A program made the translations under genes and the position numbers. DNA of 64,000 bases from an uncultured bacterium (GTDB lineage Bacteria > Verrucomicrobiota > Kiritimatiellia > RFP12 > UBA1067), in NCBI GenBank assembly GCA_902799385.1, contig CADCAK010000002.1, forward strand, positions 107,801 through 171,800, read 5' to 3'. Within the stretch, counting starts at the first letter, position 1, and each line of letters starts with the position of its first letter. Below, piece by piece: positions 1 through 6,762 of this stretch. The notes under the pieces were generated by a model. The model was not told the origin of the DNA, searched no databases, and saw only the letters and a program-made list of their open reading frames with translations.

Positions 1-1
1 G

Positions 2-7
2 TATAAT
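2..7 (+). promoter_or_regulatory. -10 element of first mini-gene
   Basis: A perfect TATAAT hexamer lies 26 bases before the GTG of the mini-ORF at 34. A strong Shine-Dalgarno (AAAGGAGGTGAT, 18-29) follows. The -35 region would lie outside the window. The same TATAAT form precedes many genes in this window, which supports it as a real -10. Confidence 0.5.
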
Positions 8-33
8 TGAATTAGAGAAAGGAGGTGATTGAA

Positions 34-93
34 GTGCTATTCACTTTTTAGGCGATTATCATCGCAATCGTAATTATCATCGTGTTCTGCTAA
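34..93 (+). CDS. amber-interrupted hydrophobic mini-ORF
   Basis: A GTG start 8 bases after a perfect GGAGG Shine-Dalgarno opens five codons (MLFTF), then an in-frame TAG at 49-51, then thirteen almost purely aliphatic codons (AIIIAIVIIIVFC) and TAA at 91-93. If TAG were read through, the product would be a 19-residue membrane peptide. No ATG, GTG or TTG lies between the TAG and the hydrophobic stretch, except a GTG near its end. It is convergent with the terminase gene and followed by a hairpin. The same architecture recurs at 6294. It could be a recoded phage peptide, a type I toxin-like peptide, or a coincidence. Translation is not shown by the sequence. Confidence 0.35.
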
Positions 94-100
94 CACGATA

Positions 101-129
101 GGCATCTTCCCGATTTTCGGGAAGATGCC
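101..129. terminator. hairpin between convergent genes
   Basis: A 13-bp perfect inverted repeat (GGCATCTTCCCGA with TCGGGAAGATGCC, 3-base loop) lies between the plus-strand mini-ORF and the end of the minus-strand terminase gene. No long T-tract follows on either strand, so it may be a weak bidirectional terminator or an mRNA-stabilising hairpin. Confidence 0.45.
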
Positions 130-134
130 CATGT

Positions 135-2369
135 TCACCTTGCGTGCGCCTTGCGCAGCTCGGAGAGCTTCACCTTCGGACGCTCCTTCTTCTTGACGCG
201 CTGGTCGGTGCCTTCGAGTACGCATCCGCACATCGAGGCCGCGACGGCGTTGCCGACCATGCCGTCGAACCAGTGGTTGTCGTGCGCCTCCGGGCGCATC
301 TTCCACTCCTCGACCTTGCGCCCGCGTCCCTCGGTCTTGACGCGGTACTCGGCGGTGAGATGCTCTGCGAATAGGACGTGCGTCTCCTGGCTTCTCCCCC
401 AGAGCGTGACCGCGCCACGGTCGCCTGGGGCGGTCAGGAGGCGGCTCGCCACAAAGCTCTTCCAGTAGTTCGTGTCGAACACGACGTGCCTGACCGCCCG
501 CTTGCCTCGTATGTTCGGCATCCGCCAGTTGTGCCCGACGCGGTCGCCCGCCGCCTTCTTGTATTCGCTCATGGGCTTGGAGGACGCGCCGATGTACTTG
601 CCGTGGCTCGGGAGGATCACGTTTGCGAAGCGAGACTCGCGGCAGAACTGGTACACGACCTCCGTCGACTGACCCCAGTTCGCGTCGACGAGACACCTTT
701 CGATGCGCATGGAAGCGCCGTCGTCACGCGTGAACTCCATCGAGATGTACTTCTCGGTCAGCTCCTTGAGGCCCGCGTAGATGCAGCCCTCGAGCCCCGT
801 CCTCGGATGCTTCGACTGAAGGGTCGGGTTCGCGTCGGCGAGCGAGAAGTACCGCCGTCTCTGGTCGGGCCACGCGCCGTAGTCCACGACTACGCCGGTG
901 AACTCGTCGCTCCACGCGCACACGACGTAGAAGAGCAGCGTCTTCTGGACGTCGATGAACATCGTGAGGTGGTTCGCCCAGATCGGCACCGCCCTCTGCG
1001 AGAAGCCGTTTAGCCGGTCGAGGATGCCGTCCACGGTGAGCTGCTCCTCCGTCCCCAGGTCCTCCGGCAGCGGGTCGTTCTGGTATTCGGCCCAGAACGC
1101 CGCCTCGTCGGTGAGCTTGAGGTTCATCGCATGTTGCACGGCGGAGATCTCGTCGTAGTTGAACCGGGCGGGCCACGACACCACCGCACCCGCGTCCATC
1201 TCAGCCTGATGCTCCCGGTAGAACTCGGTCGCCTTGGAGAACGTGCCTTTCTCGCGAAGCTCGTCGGCGCGAAGGTCGGCGTAGCGGTTCCACAGCTCCT
1301 CGTTCCGAGGCATCTGGTAGAGCATCTTGCACCGCTCGCCGTTCCACTCCGGATGCTTCGACTTGTCGAGTATCTGCTCGGCCATGTCTCCTGGGCGGAT
1401 CACCGTGCAGGGCATGATGCCGGATATCTTCCTGCCCGGACCGGCAAGGCCGAGTATGTCCCCGGCGAGGACGCGGACGCGCTTGCGCGTCTGCTCGAGC
1501 GACCCGGCAGACTCGCTCGTCTGCGGATCGTCGATCACGACAAACTCAGGGCGGATCGTCCTGCCGTCCGGCTTCTTGTATTTCATGCCGCGTATGCGTC
1601 CCGTTATGCCCGCCACGCGGACGAGGACCCCGGACGAGGCCGCTCCGCGAATCGTCGGAAGGACGATCTCGTTCGCAGTCCAACAGCGGTTTGCGATTCC
1701 CTCGAGGCAGGCTATCGGGTAGCACACCTCCGGGAAGTCGGCGGCGAGATGCTCGTTCACCTCGAGCTCGGTCTTGATCGAGTCGAGGATCTCGAGCGCG
1801 GCGGACTCGGACGCTCCCACCACGACCACGAACTCGCGGTGTCCGTACAGCATCGCCCAGATGGCTGCGGACTCGGTGAGCGACGACTTGCCCGACCCGC
1901 GTGACATGGCGAGGGCGAAGAGACCGCCCTTGAGGACGGCCTGCTGTATCTTGGCAATCGCCCGCAGATGGTCTTCCGACCACTCAAGGACGTACACCTC
2001 CGGGAAGTAGGTCTCGCAGAATAGCCTGAAGTCGAATCGGCACGATTCCTTCCGGGCCTCGTTCTCGACGGCAGGCAGCTCGCCGATGTCGCGTCCTTCG
2101 AGCGAACGCTCCGCCGAGCGGCGGGCGGCGTCCGCCCGCGCCGCTTCGTAGCCCTGCGCCTCCTCCGGCGGCGTGTTGTGCCGGTCGACGAGCCACGCGA
2201 GGTAGCTGTAGAAGTTCAGGCAGCGGCTGTCCTCGCGGCTTGATATGCGGTAGCCGCCCTGCTCGAAGTGGCGGTATATCTGCGTCGAGCTAAGGACGGT
2301 CCCGTAGTCCGTCGAGTTCATGAGCCTGACCATTTCAGTCGGCTTCAGCTTCGACAGACTAATCGCCAT
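135..2369 (-). CDS. phage terminase large subunit
   Basis: This 744-residue protein fits the ATPase-nuclease motor that packages phage DNA into proheads. A Walker A-like SRGSGKSS is at about residues 156-163 and a Walker B-like VVIDDPQ follows. The C-terminal half has RNase H-fold nuclease features: acidic positions in FIDVQ and LVDAN, and a late HDNHWFDG motif. The length suits the long phage terminase families. Its start overlaps the 3' end of a 69-residue ORF by 11 bases, implying translational coupling. Structural genes normally follow terminase, so they probably lie left of the window. The ATPase assignment is firm. The exact subfamily is not resolved by eye. Confidence 0.85.
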   Translation of the reverse strand: MAISLSKLKPTEMVRLMNSTDYGTVLSSTQIYRHFEQGGYRISSREDSRCLNFYSYLAWLVDRHNTPPEEAQGYEAARADAARRSAERSLEGRDIGELPAVENEARKESCRFDFRLFCETYFPEVYVLEWSEDHLRAIAKIQQAVLKGGLFALAMSRGSGKSSLTESAAIWAMLYGHREFVVVVGASESAALEILDSIKTELEVNEHLAADFPEVCYPIACLEGIANRCWTANEIVLPTIRGAASSGVLVRVAGITGRIRGMKYKKPDGRTIRPEFVVIDDPQTSESAGSLEQTRKRVRVLAGDILGLAGPGRKISGIMPCTVIRPGDMAEQILDKSKHPEWNGERCKMLYQMPRNEELWNRYADLRADELREKGTFSKATEFYREHQAEMDAGAVVSWPARFNYDEISAVQHAMNLKLTDEAAFWAEYQNDPLPEDLGTEEQLTVDGILDRLNGFSQRAVPIWANHLTMFIDVQKTLLFYVVCAWSDEFTGVVVDYGAWPDQRRRYFSLADANPTLQSKHPRTGLEGCIYAGLKELTEKYISMEFTRDDGASMRIERCLVDANWGQSTEVVYQFCRESRFANVILPSHGKYIGASSKPMSEYKKAAGDRVGHNWRMPNIRGKRAVRHVVFDTNYWKSFVASRLLTAPGDRGAVTLWGRSQETHVLFAEHLTAEYRVKTEGRGRKVEEWKMRPEAHDNHWFDGMVGNAVAASMCGCVLEGTDQRVKKKERPKVKLSELRKAHAR

Positions 2370-2568
2370 GACCGTTCTCCCTCATCAGAATCCAGGCGGC
2401 GTACTTGAGCATGTCAATCGTCCCGTCGGCATTTGACGGTGCGCCCGAGGCGAGGTCGGCGGCGACCGTCTCCTCCGTGATCGTGCGGGACCCGGCCGCC
2501 TTGAGCGCGGTCACGAGCTCCGCGACCTTCAAGGCCCTCGCGTCGGCCCTTGTGCTGTTTTCCGGCAT
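2359..2568 (-). CDS. small phage protein upstream of terminase
   Basis: This 69-residue ORF sits immediately upstream of the terminase large subunit and overlaps its start. The position is that of a terminase small subunit, but the protein is short and I see no clear helix-turn-helix or other family signature. It is mixed charged and alanine-rich with a likely helix near ADARALKVAELVTALKAAG. It ends in TAG. Its function is unknown. Context suggests a packaging or regulatory accessory. Confidence 0.55.
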   Translation of the reverse strand: MPENSTRADARALKVAELVTALKAAGSRTITEETVAADLASGAPSNADGTIDMLKYAAWILMRENGHGD

Positions 2569-2667
2569 TCCACACTCCTGAAAAAAAGATTCTTTATGCG
2601 GTTGATATCCTCCGCAGCTTACGGCATCATGTCCGGCGTCGAATCACGACAAGAAAGGACATACGCG

Positions 2668-3036
2668 ATGAGCAAGAAGAAGACAACGGCCACGACGGCC
2701 ACGAAGAAGAACACCCGCGCTGCGGCAAAGCCCGCCGCGATCAAGGCGACGGAGGCGAAGGCCAAGCCAGCGGCCCCGAAGGCGGAGGGGAAGAGCAAGC
2801 TATCCCTCCTCTCGGCGGCGGCGGCCGTCCTCGCCGAGAGCGACGAGCCGCTCAACTGCAAGCGCATGATCGAGCTTGCGAAGGAGCGTGGCCTGTGGAC
2901 TCCCGGCGCGGGCAAGACGCCAGAGCAGACCCTATACTCCGCCATCATGCGCGAGATCAAGGACAAGGGTGACGCGGCGCGTTTCAGGAAGTCTCCTCTC
3001 CGGGGCCACTACCTCGCGCCGGTCTCCGCCAGCTGA
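2668..3036 (+). CDS. HARE-HTH domain protein
   Basis: The start chosen is the ATG at 2668, preceded by AAGAAAGGA, rather than an in-frame ATG further upstream, giving 122 residues. The first ~45 residues are a Lys/Ala/Thr-rich basic tail resembling histone tails. Residues ~47-115 match the HARE-HTH winged-helix family: a helix with VLAESDEPLNCKRMIELA, then the typical GLWTPGAGKTP, TLYSAIMREI and RFRKS segments. HARE-HTH domains are proposed to bind DNA, often in modified-DNA contexts. That is notable beside the element's methyltransferase. The gene is divergent from the terminase block, and its 3' end overlaps the minus-strand membrane gene by about 50 bases. Confidence 0.8.
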   Translation: MSKKKTTATTATKKNTRAAAKPAAIKATEAKAKPAAPKAEGKSKLSLLSAAAAVLAESDEPLNCKRMIELAKERGLWTPGAGKTPEQTLYSAIMREIKDKGDAARFRKSPLRGHYLAPVSAS

Positions 3037-3244
3037 CGATGCCCCACACGGCGAACGCGAGGTGGACGAGATCGAGAACCATCCTCGCCCAGAGGTGCTG
3101 GTACACGTCCACCCCGATCCAGGCCGCGTTCACGACCGTCCACACGTAGAAGCAGGATATCCGCTTCTTCACGTTCAGCGCGGTCCCGACGAGGGACATC
3201 GCGGTGATCGACCAAAGGAAGGTCTGGAACGCGGCCTCATTCAT
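2984..3244 (-). CDS. small PnuC-like membrane protein
   Basis: The 86-residue product has about three predicted membrane segments (LWSITAMSLVGTALNV, CFYVWTVVNAAWIGVDVY and MVLDLVHLAFAVWGIVSW) and a charged C-terminus. The WTVVNAAW..DVYQ...VLDLVHLAFAVWGI pattern resembles short PnuC/YgjV-like proteins found in phages. Its start overlaps the end of the SAM synthetase gene by 8 bases, so it belongs to that transcription unit. A role in nicotinamide riboside uptake is possible but unproven for such short forms. Confidence 0.6.
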   Translation of the reverse strand: MNEAAFQTFLWSITAMSLVGTALNVKKRISCFYVWTVVNAAWIGVDVYQHLWARMVLDLVHLAFAVWGIVSWRRPARGSGPGEETS

Positions 3245-4259
3245 TTCCGAAAAGCCCCTCCATGCAGGCCTGCGCGTAACCGGGCTCGCGCAGCCCGAGC
3301 AGGTCGACGACGTGCGACGGCGGCTCGCTCTCGACGTGCGTTTCGAGGAGCTTGTCTGCCTTGTCGAAGAACGAGACGCGGATCTCCGGCCGTCCGATGC
3401 AGCAGCTGATCGCGCAGCGCACCTCGTCGAGGCGATGCTCGCGCAGATACTCCAGGGCCTTCACGCGGGCGAGTATGTTCAATGTCACGTCCGCCTTGCT
3501 CGGGTCCTTGCCCCAGGGGGAGCCGCCGCCGATCTTCGAGTTGCCGCCGTAGAAGTCCGCGACGAGCTTGCGGCCCGTCGTGCCGCAGTCGCCGATGGAG
3601 CCGTGCTTCACGTACCGCCCCGTTCCGTTCACGATGACGCGGCAGTCCGATCCGAGAATCGACTGCACGTAGTTGCGGATCGTGCCGGTCGCCGCCTCCT
3701 CGCACTCCAGGCGGATCGGGATCGCCACGACGCATTCGACAGGAAGCCCGTCCTCGACCGTGACCTGCGTCTTCACGTCGAGTCCGCCGAACCGCCTCAA
3801 GTAGAGCTCCTGCGCGACCATGCGGGCGAGCCAATAGTCCTTCGGCATGTTGCCGCGAGACGGATCGTCGACGGCAAGCCCCCAGAAGATGCCCTGGTCG
3901 CCCCAGCCCTCGCGGTTCACGCCCTGGGCGATGTCCTCCGACTGCCGCGATATGTGCGTCACGACCTCAAGGCCGCTGCCGCTGATGACGTTGCCTTCTC
4001 CCCATTGCGCGAGGTACTCGTCCGTGTATCCGATCCGCCGGATCGCCTCGCGGCAGAACTCCGCGAGTTCGGAACCGGTGAAGCGGTAGCGCGATGTGAT
4101 CTCGCCCGACAGCGTGCAGAAGCAGTCCTTAAGCTGCACTTCGAGTGCGACCCTCGCGTACGGATCGCGCTCGAGATGGCGGTCGAGGATGTAGGATGCG
4201 ACGTAGTCGCAGGTGCGGTCGGGATGCCCGACGGCGCAGTATTCGGATGTCTGTATCAT
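3237..4259 (-). CDS. phage-borne S-adenosylmethionine synthetase
   Basis: At 340 residues this is a divergent MetK homologue, the enzyme that makes SAM from ATP and methionine. Family landmarks are GHPDRTCDYVA near the N-terminus (MetK: GHPDKxCDxIS), GWGDQG (MetK: GAGDQG), and GGGSPWGKDPSKAD (MetK: GGGAFSGKDPTKVD). It is shorter than typical bacterial MetK (about 380-400). The start is supported by AAAGGA eight bases upstream. It lies directly downstream of a DNA methyltransferase gene, so the element may supply its own methyl donor. The Gly-Trp replacement in the GAGDQG loop and the altered GGG loop mean activity needs testing. Confidence 0.8.
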   Translation of the reverse strand: MIQTSEYCAVGHPDRTCDYVASYILDRHLERDPYARVALEVQLKDCFCTLSGEITSRYRFTGSELAEFCREAIRRIGYTDEYLAQWGEGNVISGSGLEVVTHISRQSEDIAQGVNREGWGDQGIFWGLAVDDPSRGNMPKDYWLARMVAQELYLRRFGGLDVKTQVTVEDGLPVECVVAIPIRLECEEAATGTIRNYVQSILGSDCRVIVNGTGRYVKHGSIGDCGTTGRKLVADFYGGNSKIGGGSPWGKDPSKADVTLNILARVKALEYLREHRLDEVRCAISCCIGRPEIRVSFFDKADKLLETHVESEPPSHVVDLLGLREPGYAQACMEGLFGNE

Positions 4260-4443
4260 TCAGCGGTTCCTTTCAGCGTTTTCTGGTGTGAAGCGGCCGT
4301 GTACAGTGCACACAGCCCAAAACATCTACGACGACATCTACACCGTCCCGCACTTCGAGAGAGGGTAAATGTGCCGGTATATCGGCGAATCTCGGGGAGT
4401 TATCGCACATTTCTCCGTTCCGACCGTGTGCTTCCTGCGCACT

Positions 4444-5685
4444 CTACGCGATGTCACCCGACACTATAGGTGCATCGCCTGCACACGACTGCACGGGAGT
4501 GAGCGCCTGCCAGTCGCAGCCCTCGCCGTGTACGTTCTCCGCCCAGCGACGGCGGATCACGTCGCAGTACTTCGGATCGAGCTCGACGCATCTGCACACG
4601 CGCCCGGTCTGCTGGCAGGCGACGAGAGTAGAGCCGCTGCCGCCGAACGTGTCGAGCACCACGTCGCCGCGCTTCGTGGAGTTCTTGAGGAGATAGCACA
4701 GCATCTCCGTCGGCTTCATGGTCGGATGGACGTCGTTCTTCTTCGGCTTGTTGAACTCCATGACCGTGGTCTGGGAGCGGTCGCCGTACCAGCTGTGCGC
4801 CGCGCCGTCCTTCCAGCCGTACAGGCATGGCTCGTGAATCCACTGGTAGTCCTGCCGCCCGAGGACGAGGGCGTTCTTCTTCCAGACGAGGCACTCGCGG
4901 ACACGGAGGCCCACGTCGAAGCATGCTCCACGGAAGTTGTACCCCTCCGAGTCCGCGTGGAACACGTAGAATGCCGCACCCGGCTTCATTGCCTTTTCCG
5001 CGCACCCGAAGGCTGTGCGCAGGAATTCGCGGAACTTCGAGTCCTCCATCGAGTCGTTGCGGATCGTCTGCCCGTCCGAGCCGTGGTAGTCCACGTTGTA
5101 GGGCGGGTCGGTCAGCCAGCAATCGGCCTCGCCGTCGCCGCAGACCTTCGCCACGTCCTCCGCCTTCGTGGAGTCGCCGCAGACGAGGAGATGCCTGCCG
5201 AGGACGTACACCTCGCCGGGCTTCGACACCGCCGCCTCCGGAACTTCCGGCGCATCGTCAGGGTCGGTCTGCCCGACCTCGACCGTGTCGCCGCCCAGAA
5301 GCTCGTCGAGTTCCGACGTGTCGAAGCCCATCGTCCCCATGTCGAAGCCAGCCTCCTGGAGCGCCTTCAGCTCGGCCTTGAGCAGGTCCATGTTCCACGT
5401 CGCAACCTCGCCAGTCTTGTTGTCGGCGATCCGCAGGGCGCGTTCCTGCTCCGGCGTGAGGTGCTCGACGACGATGGCGGGGATCGTGTCGGCCCCCAGC
5501 TCCTTCATCGCCTTGACCCGCGTGTGGCCATTGATTATGACCTTGTCCTTGTTCACGATGATCGCGCCGATGAAGCCGTACTGGCGTATGGACGCGACCA
5601 CGCCCGGCACGGCCCCGTCGTTGTCTCGGGGATTCCCCGGATACGGCTTCAGGTCCGCGATCTTCAAGTTCTGAATCGTTGTCAT
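4444..5685 (-). CDS. ParB-domain DNA methyltransferase
   Basis: The 413-residue protein starts at an ATG preceded by AGGAG; an in-frame upstream extension to 5811 looks non-coding. Residues ~1-100 form a ParB/sulfiredoxin-like domain (PYPGNPRDND, then VIINGHTRVKAM). The rest is a beta-class amino-methyltransferase: catalytic DPPYNV (motif IV) precedes the SAM-binding FGGSGSTL (motif I) near the C-terminus. This layout is common in phage N4-cytosine or N6-adenine methylases with no partner nuclease, often used against host restriction. No restriction gene is adjacent. A SAM synthetase follows it, 184 bases downstream. Confidence 0.85.
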   Translation of the reverse strand: MTTIQNLKIADLKPYPGNPRDNDGAVPGVVASIRQYGFIGAIIVNKDKVIINGHTRVKAMKELGADTIPAIVVEHLTPEQERALRIADNKTGEVATWNMDLLKAELKALQEAGFDMGTMGFDTSELDELLGGDTVEVGQTDPDDAPEVPEAAVSKPGEVYVLGRHLLVCGDSTKAEDVAKVCGDGEADCWLTDPPYNVDYHGSDGQTIRNDSMEDSKFREFLRTAFGCAEKAMKPGAAFYVFHADSEGYNFRGACFDVGLRVRECLVWKKNALVLGRQDYQWIHEPCLYGWKDGAAHSWYGDRSQTTVMEFNKPKKNDVHPTMKPTEMLCYLLKNSTKRGDVVLDTFGGSGSTLVACQQTGRVCRCVELDPKYCDVIRRRWAENVHGEGCDWQALTPVQSCAGDAPIVSGDIA

Positions 5686-6107
5686 TTCTGTGTGTCTCCT
5701 GCGGTTCGGAACCGCAGCCACGGGAGGAGCGGGCAGTCTCCTTTCGGCATCGCCAGCAAGCCGGTTCTGGACCCGGACAGGTCTTTCCCCGCCAAAACAA
5801 ACTCTGCTCAACTTCCTTGCTCCTTCCCGCGCCCCGCTTTCTGGAGCCCCCTGGGGAGGAACCGTTGCCGATTTTCGAGGACCGGCCCCGGCCGCCTTGT
5901 GTGGGCTTCATTTTGGGGTTGGGCTGCGGGCGGTCTGCCTTGCGCGGCGCGAACGTGGCGCGTTCTGGGCGGCTTTCTGCGCGTTTTGGGCGCTGGGCCT
6001 TTGGAACGAGCGCGTCTGCTTGGCGCGTTGGCTTTCCGCAGGGATGGTTATTGCCGCGCCTTGGGATTTTTCCGTAAGCCTTAAGCCATACGGTTGGAAT
6101 AAAAATG
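5686..6107. other. gap without a supported gene
   Basis: About 420 bases lie upstream of the methyltransferase. Open frames exist on both strands, but they are Pro/Arg/Gly-rich, lack a ribosome binding site and resemble no family I know. The stretch 5860-6010 is unusually G/T-rich on the plus strand. I see nothing I would call a gene. The methyltransferase promoter probably lies here. Confidence 0.4.
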
Positions 6108-6116
6108 TGGTATAAT
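6108..6116 (+). promoter_or_regulatory. extended -10 promoter of second mini-gene
   Basis: TGG directly before TATAAT (6111-6116) makes an extended -10. The expected start is near 6123, so the RNA would begin just before the tRNA-like fold. No good -35 is seen at 16-18 bases (TACGGT is the best), which is normal for extended -10 promoters. The form matches TGGTATAAT promoters elsewhere in the window. Confidence 0.6.
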
Positions 6117-6161
6117 ATTATGAGTCTTTGACATGTCTTTTTGTTATCTGGAATTGCGGAC

Positions 6162-6227
6162 TGAGCGAGTAGCACAAGAAGTGCGTCCTAACAGATCATG
6201 CAGGATCACACCCTGCCTCGCTCACCA
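6162..6227 (+). ncRNA. tRNA-like RNA fold ending in CCA
   Basis: The 5' strand TGAGCGAG (6162-6169) pairs perfectly with CTCGCTCA (6217-6224), and CCA follows at 6225-6227. Directly before the 3' strand is a 5-bp hairpin with a 7-base loop (GCAGG-ATCACAC-CCTGC, 6200-6216), placed like a T-arm. After two bases, a 4-bp hairpin (GCAC-AAGAA-GTGC, 6172-6184) is placed like a D-arm. Only 15 bases (6185-6199) lie between these arms, too few for an anticodon arm, and the T-loop is non-canonical. It is therefore not an ordinary tRNA. GGAC (6158-6161) can also pair with GTCC (6185-6188), giving an alternative fold. It lies in the 5' leader of the amber-interrupted ORF. Confidence 0.4.
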
Positions 6228-6229
6228 GA

Positions 6230-6271
6230 TTAGGTGGTTAGGTTGCCATAAATCATTGGCAGGCCACCTAA
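6230..6271 (+). promoter_or_regulatory. leader hairpin before second mini-ORF
   Basis: TTAGGTGG (6230-6237) pairs with CCACCTAA (6264-6271). An inner TGCCA/TGGCA stem (6244-6248 with 6257-6261) sits inside it, with an 8-base loop. It lies between the tRNA-like fold and the ribosome binding site AAGGAT (6278-6283) of the mini-ORF at 6294, so it could control translation or stabilise the RNA. Confidence 0.45.
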
Positions 6272-6293
6272 CGCAAATAAGGATAACATAACC

Positions 6294-6410
6294 ATGAGAA
6301 TGGACAAGACATAGAGAAGATGGTATCAGCGATTCAGCTTCTGGGTTCTGCTCTTCTTAACGGCTGCCGTAGCTGATTTCGCCTATGTAATGTGGGTGAT
6401 GACATATTAA
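6294..6410 (+). CDS. amber-interrupted membrane mini-ORF
   Basis: The ATG at 6294 follows AAGGAT. Codons read MRMDKT, then in-frame TAG (6312-6314), then 31 codons beginning RRWYQRF and continuing as a Trp/Phe/Leu/Val-rich membrane segment to TAA at 6408. With read-through it would be a 38-residue single-span membrane peptide with a positive N-terminus. No usable start lies between the TAG and the hydrophobic part. An out-of-frame 18-codon ORF from 6320 is an alternative. Promoter, tRNA-like fold, hairpin and terminator make it an independent transcription unit. It parallels the unit at 34-93. Expression and the decoding of TAG are inference. Confidence 0.4.
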
Positions 6411-6421
6411 TGATACCGGGT

Positions 6422-6450
6422 GCGGGCGAAGCAGTCGCCCGCATCTTGTT
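6422..6450 (+). terminator. rho-independent terminator
   Basis: GCGGGCGA (6422-6429) pairs with TCGCCCGC (6435-6442) around a 5-base loop. It is followed by ATCTTGTTTTG, 12 bases after the stop of the second mini-ORF. It closes that transcription unit. Confidence 0.65.
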
Positions 6451-6451
6451 T

Positions 6452-6730
6452 TGTCGGCACCTCACGCGCGCGATACGTGCAACACGCAAAAAGGGCCGGA
6501 GAGGGTGTTTTACGCGCACACCCCCATCCCCCCGCCGACAGATCGACAAATAGGTGTGGAGAGAGAAGAAGAGTATATTTACACTACTTTTTCCCTCTCT
6601 TTGCACACTTTCACCGGAAATCTTATGTCGGCATTTATGTCGGCGTTATGTCGGCACCCGCCGACACAAGGGGCGGTTTTAAGGAGTCTTATGTCGACAT
6701 TGCCGACACTTGCCGACACAACGCCGACAC
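6452..6730. repeat. iteron-like TGTCGGC array
   Basis: Nine exact copies of TGTCGGC or its complement occur in 280 bases. The plus orientation is at 6452, 6626, 6638 and 6649; the inverted GCCGACA is at 6534, 6660, 6702, 6712 and 6723. A variant ATGTCGACAT lies at 6691. Within the two dense clusters, spacings are 10-12 bases, one helical turn, so a protein would bind one face. An AT-rich stretch lies at about 6568-6615. This is typical of replication-initiator iterons or multi-site operators. No initiator gene is recognised nearby. Confidence 0.6.
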
Positions 6731-6762
6731 AAGGCATGGGATCGTCAGCAGCGCAGCACGAA

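Noticed and set aside
2359..2568. Naming the 69-residue ORF a terminase small subunit
   Set aside because: The position fits but no HTH or family motif is visible and it is short, so it is left as a small phage protein.
2596..2667. Longer start for the HARE-HTH gene
   Set aside because: The upstream ATG lacks a ribosome site and adds 24 residues unlike the family. The ATG at 2668 has a good AAAGGA.
4369..6084. Very long plus-strand frame opposite the methyltransferase
   Set aside because: It is the antisense shadow of the DPPY methyltransferase, rich in Arg, His and Val, with no motifs.
5686..6175. Open frames on both strands upstream of the methyltransferase
   Set aside because: They are Pro/Arg/Gly-rich, lack ribosome sites, overlap each other and resemble no family. 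They look like chance frames in GC-rich DNA.
6162..6227. Calling the CCA-ended fold an amber suppressor tRNA
   Set aside because: A CTA triplet lies at 6188-6190, but no 5-bp anticodon stem can form around it and only 15 bases separate the two inner arms. The T-loop is also non-canonical.
6320..6379. Alternative 18-codon ORF starting ATG GTA TCA inside the second mini-gene
   Set aside because: It has only a weak ribosome site and a less coherent product than the amber-containing frame. It is kept only as an alternative in that entry.
6600..6730. TGTCGGC repeats as a CRISPR array
   Set aside because: Repeats are 7-8 bases with 2-4-base gaps and switch orientation. There are no spacers and no cas genes.
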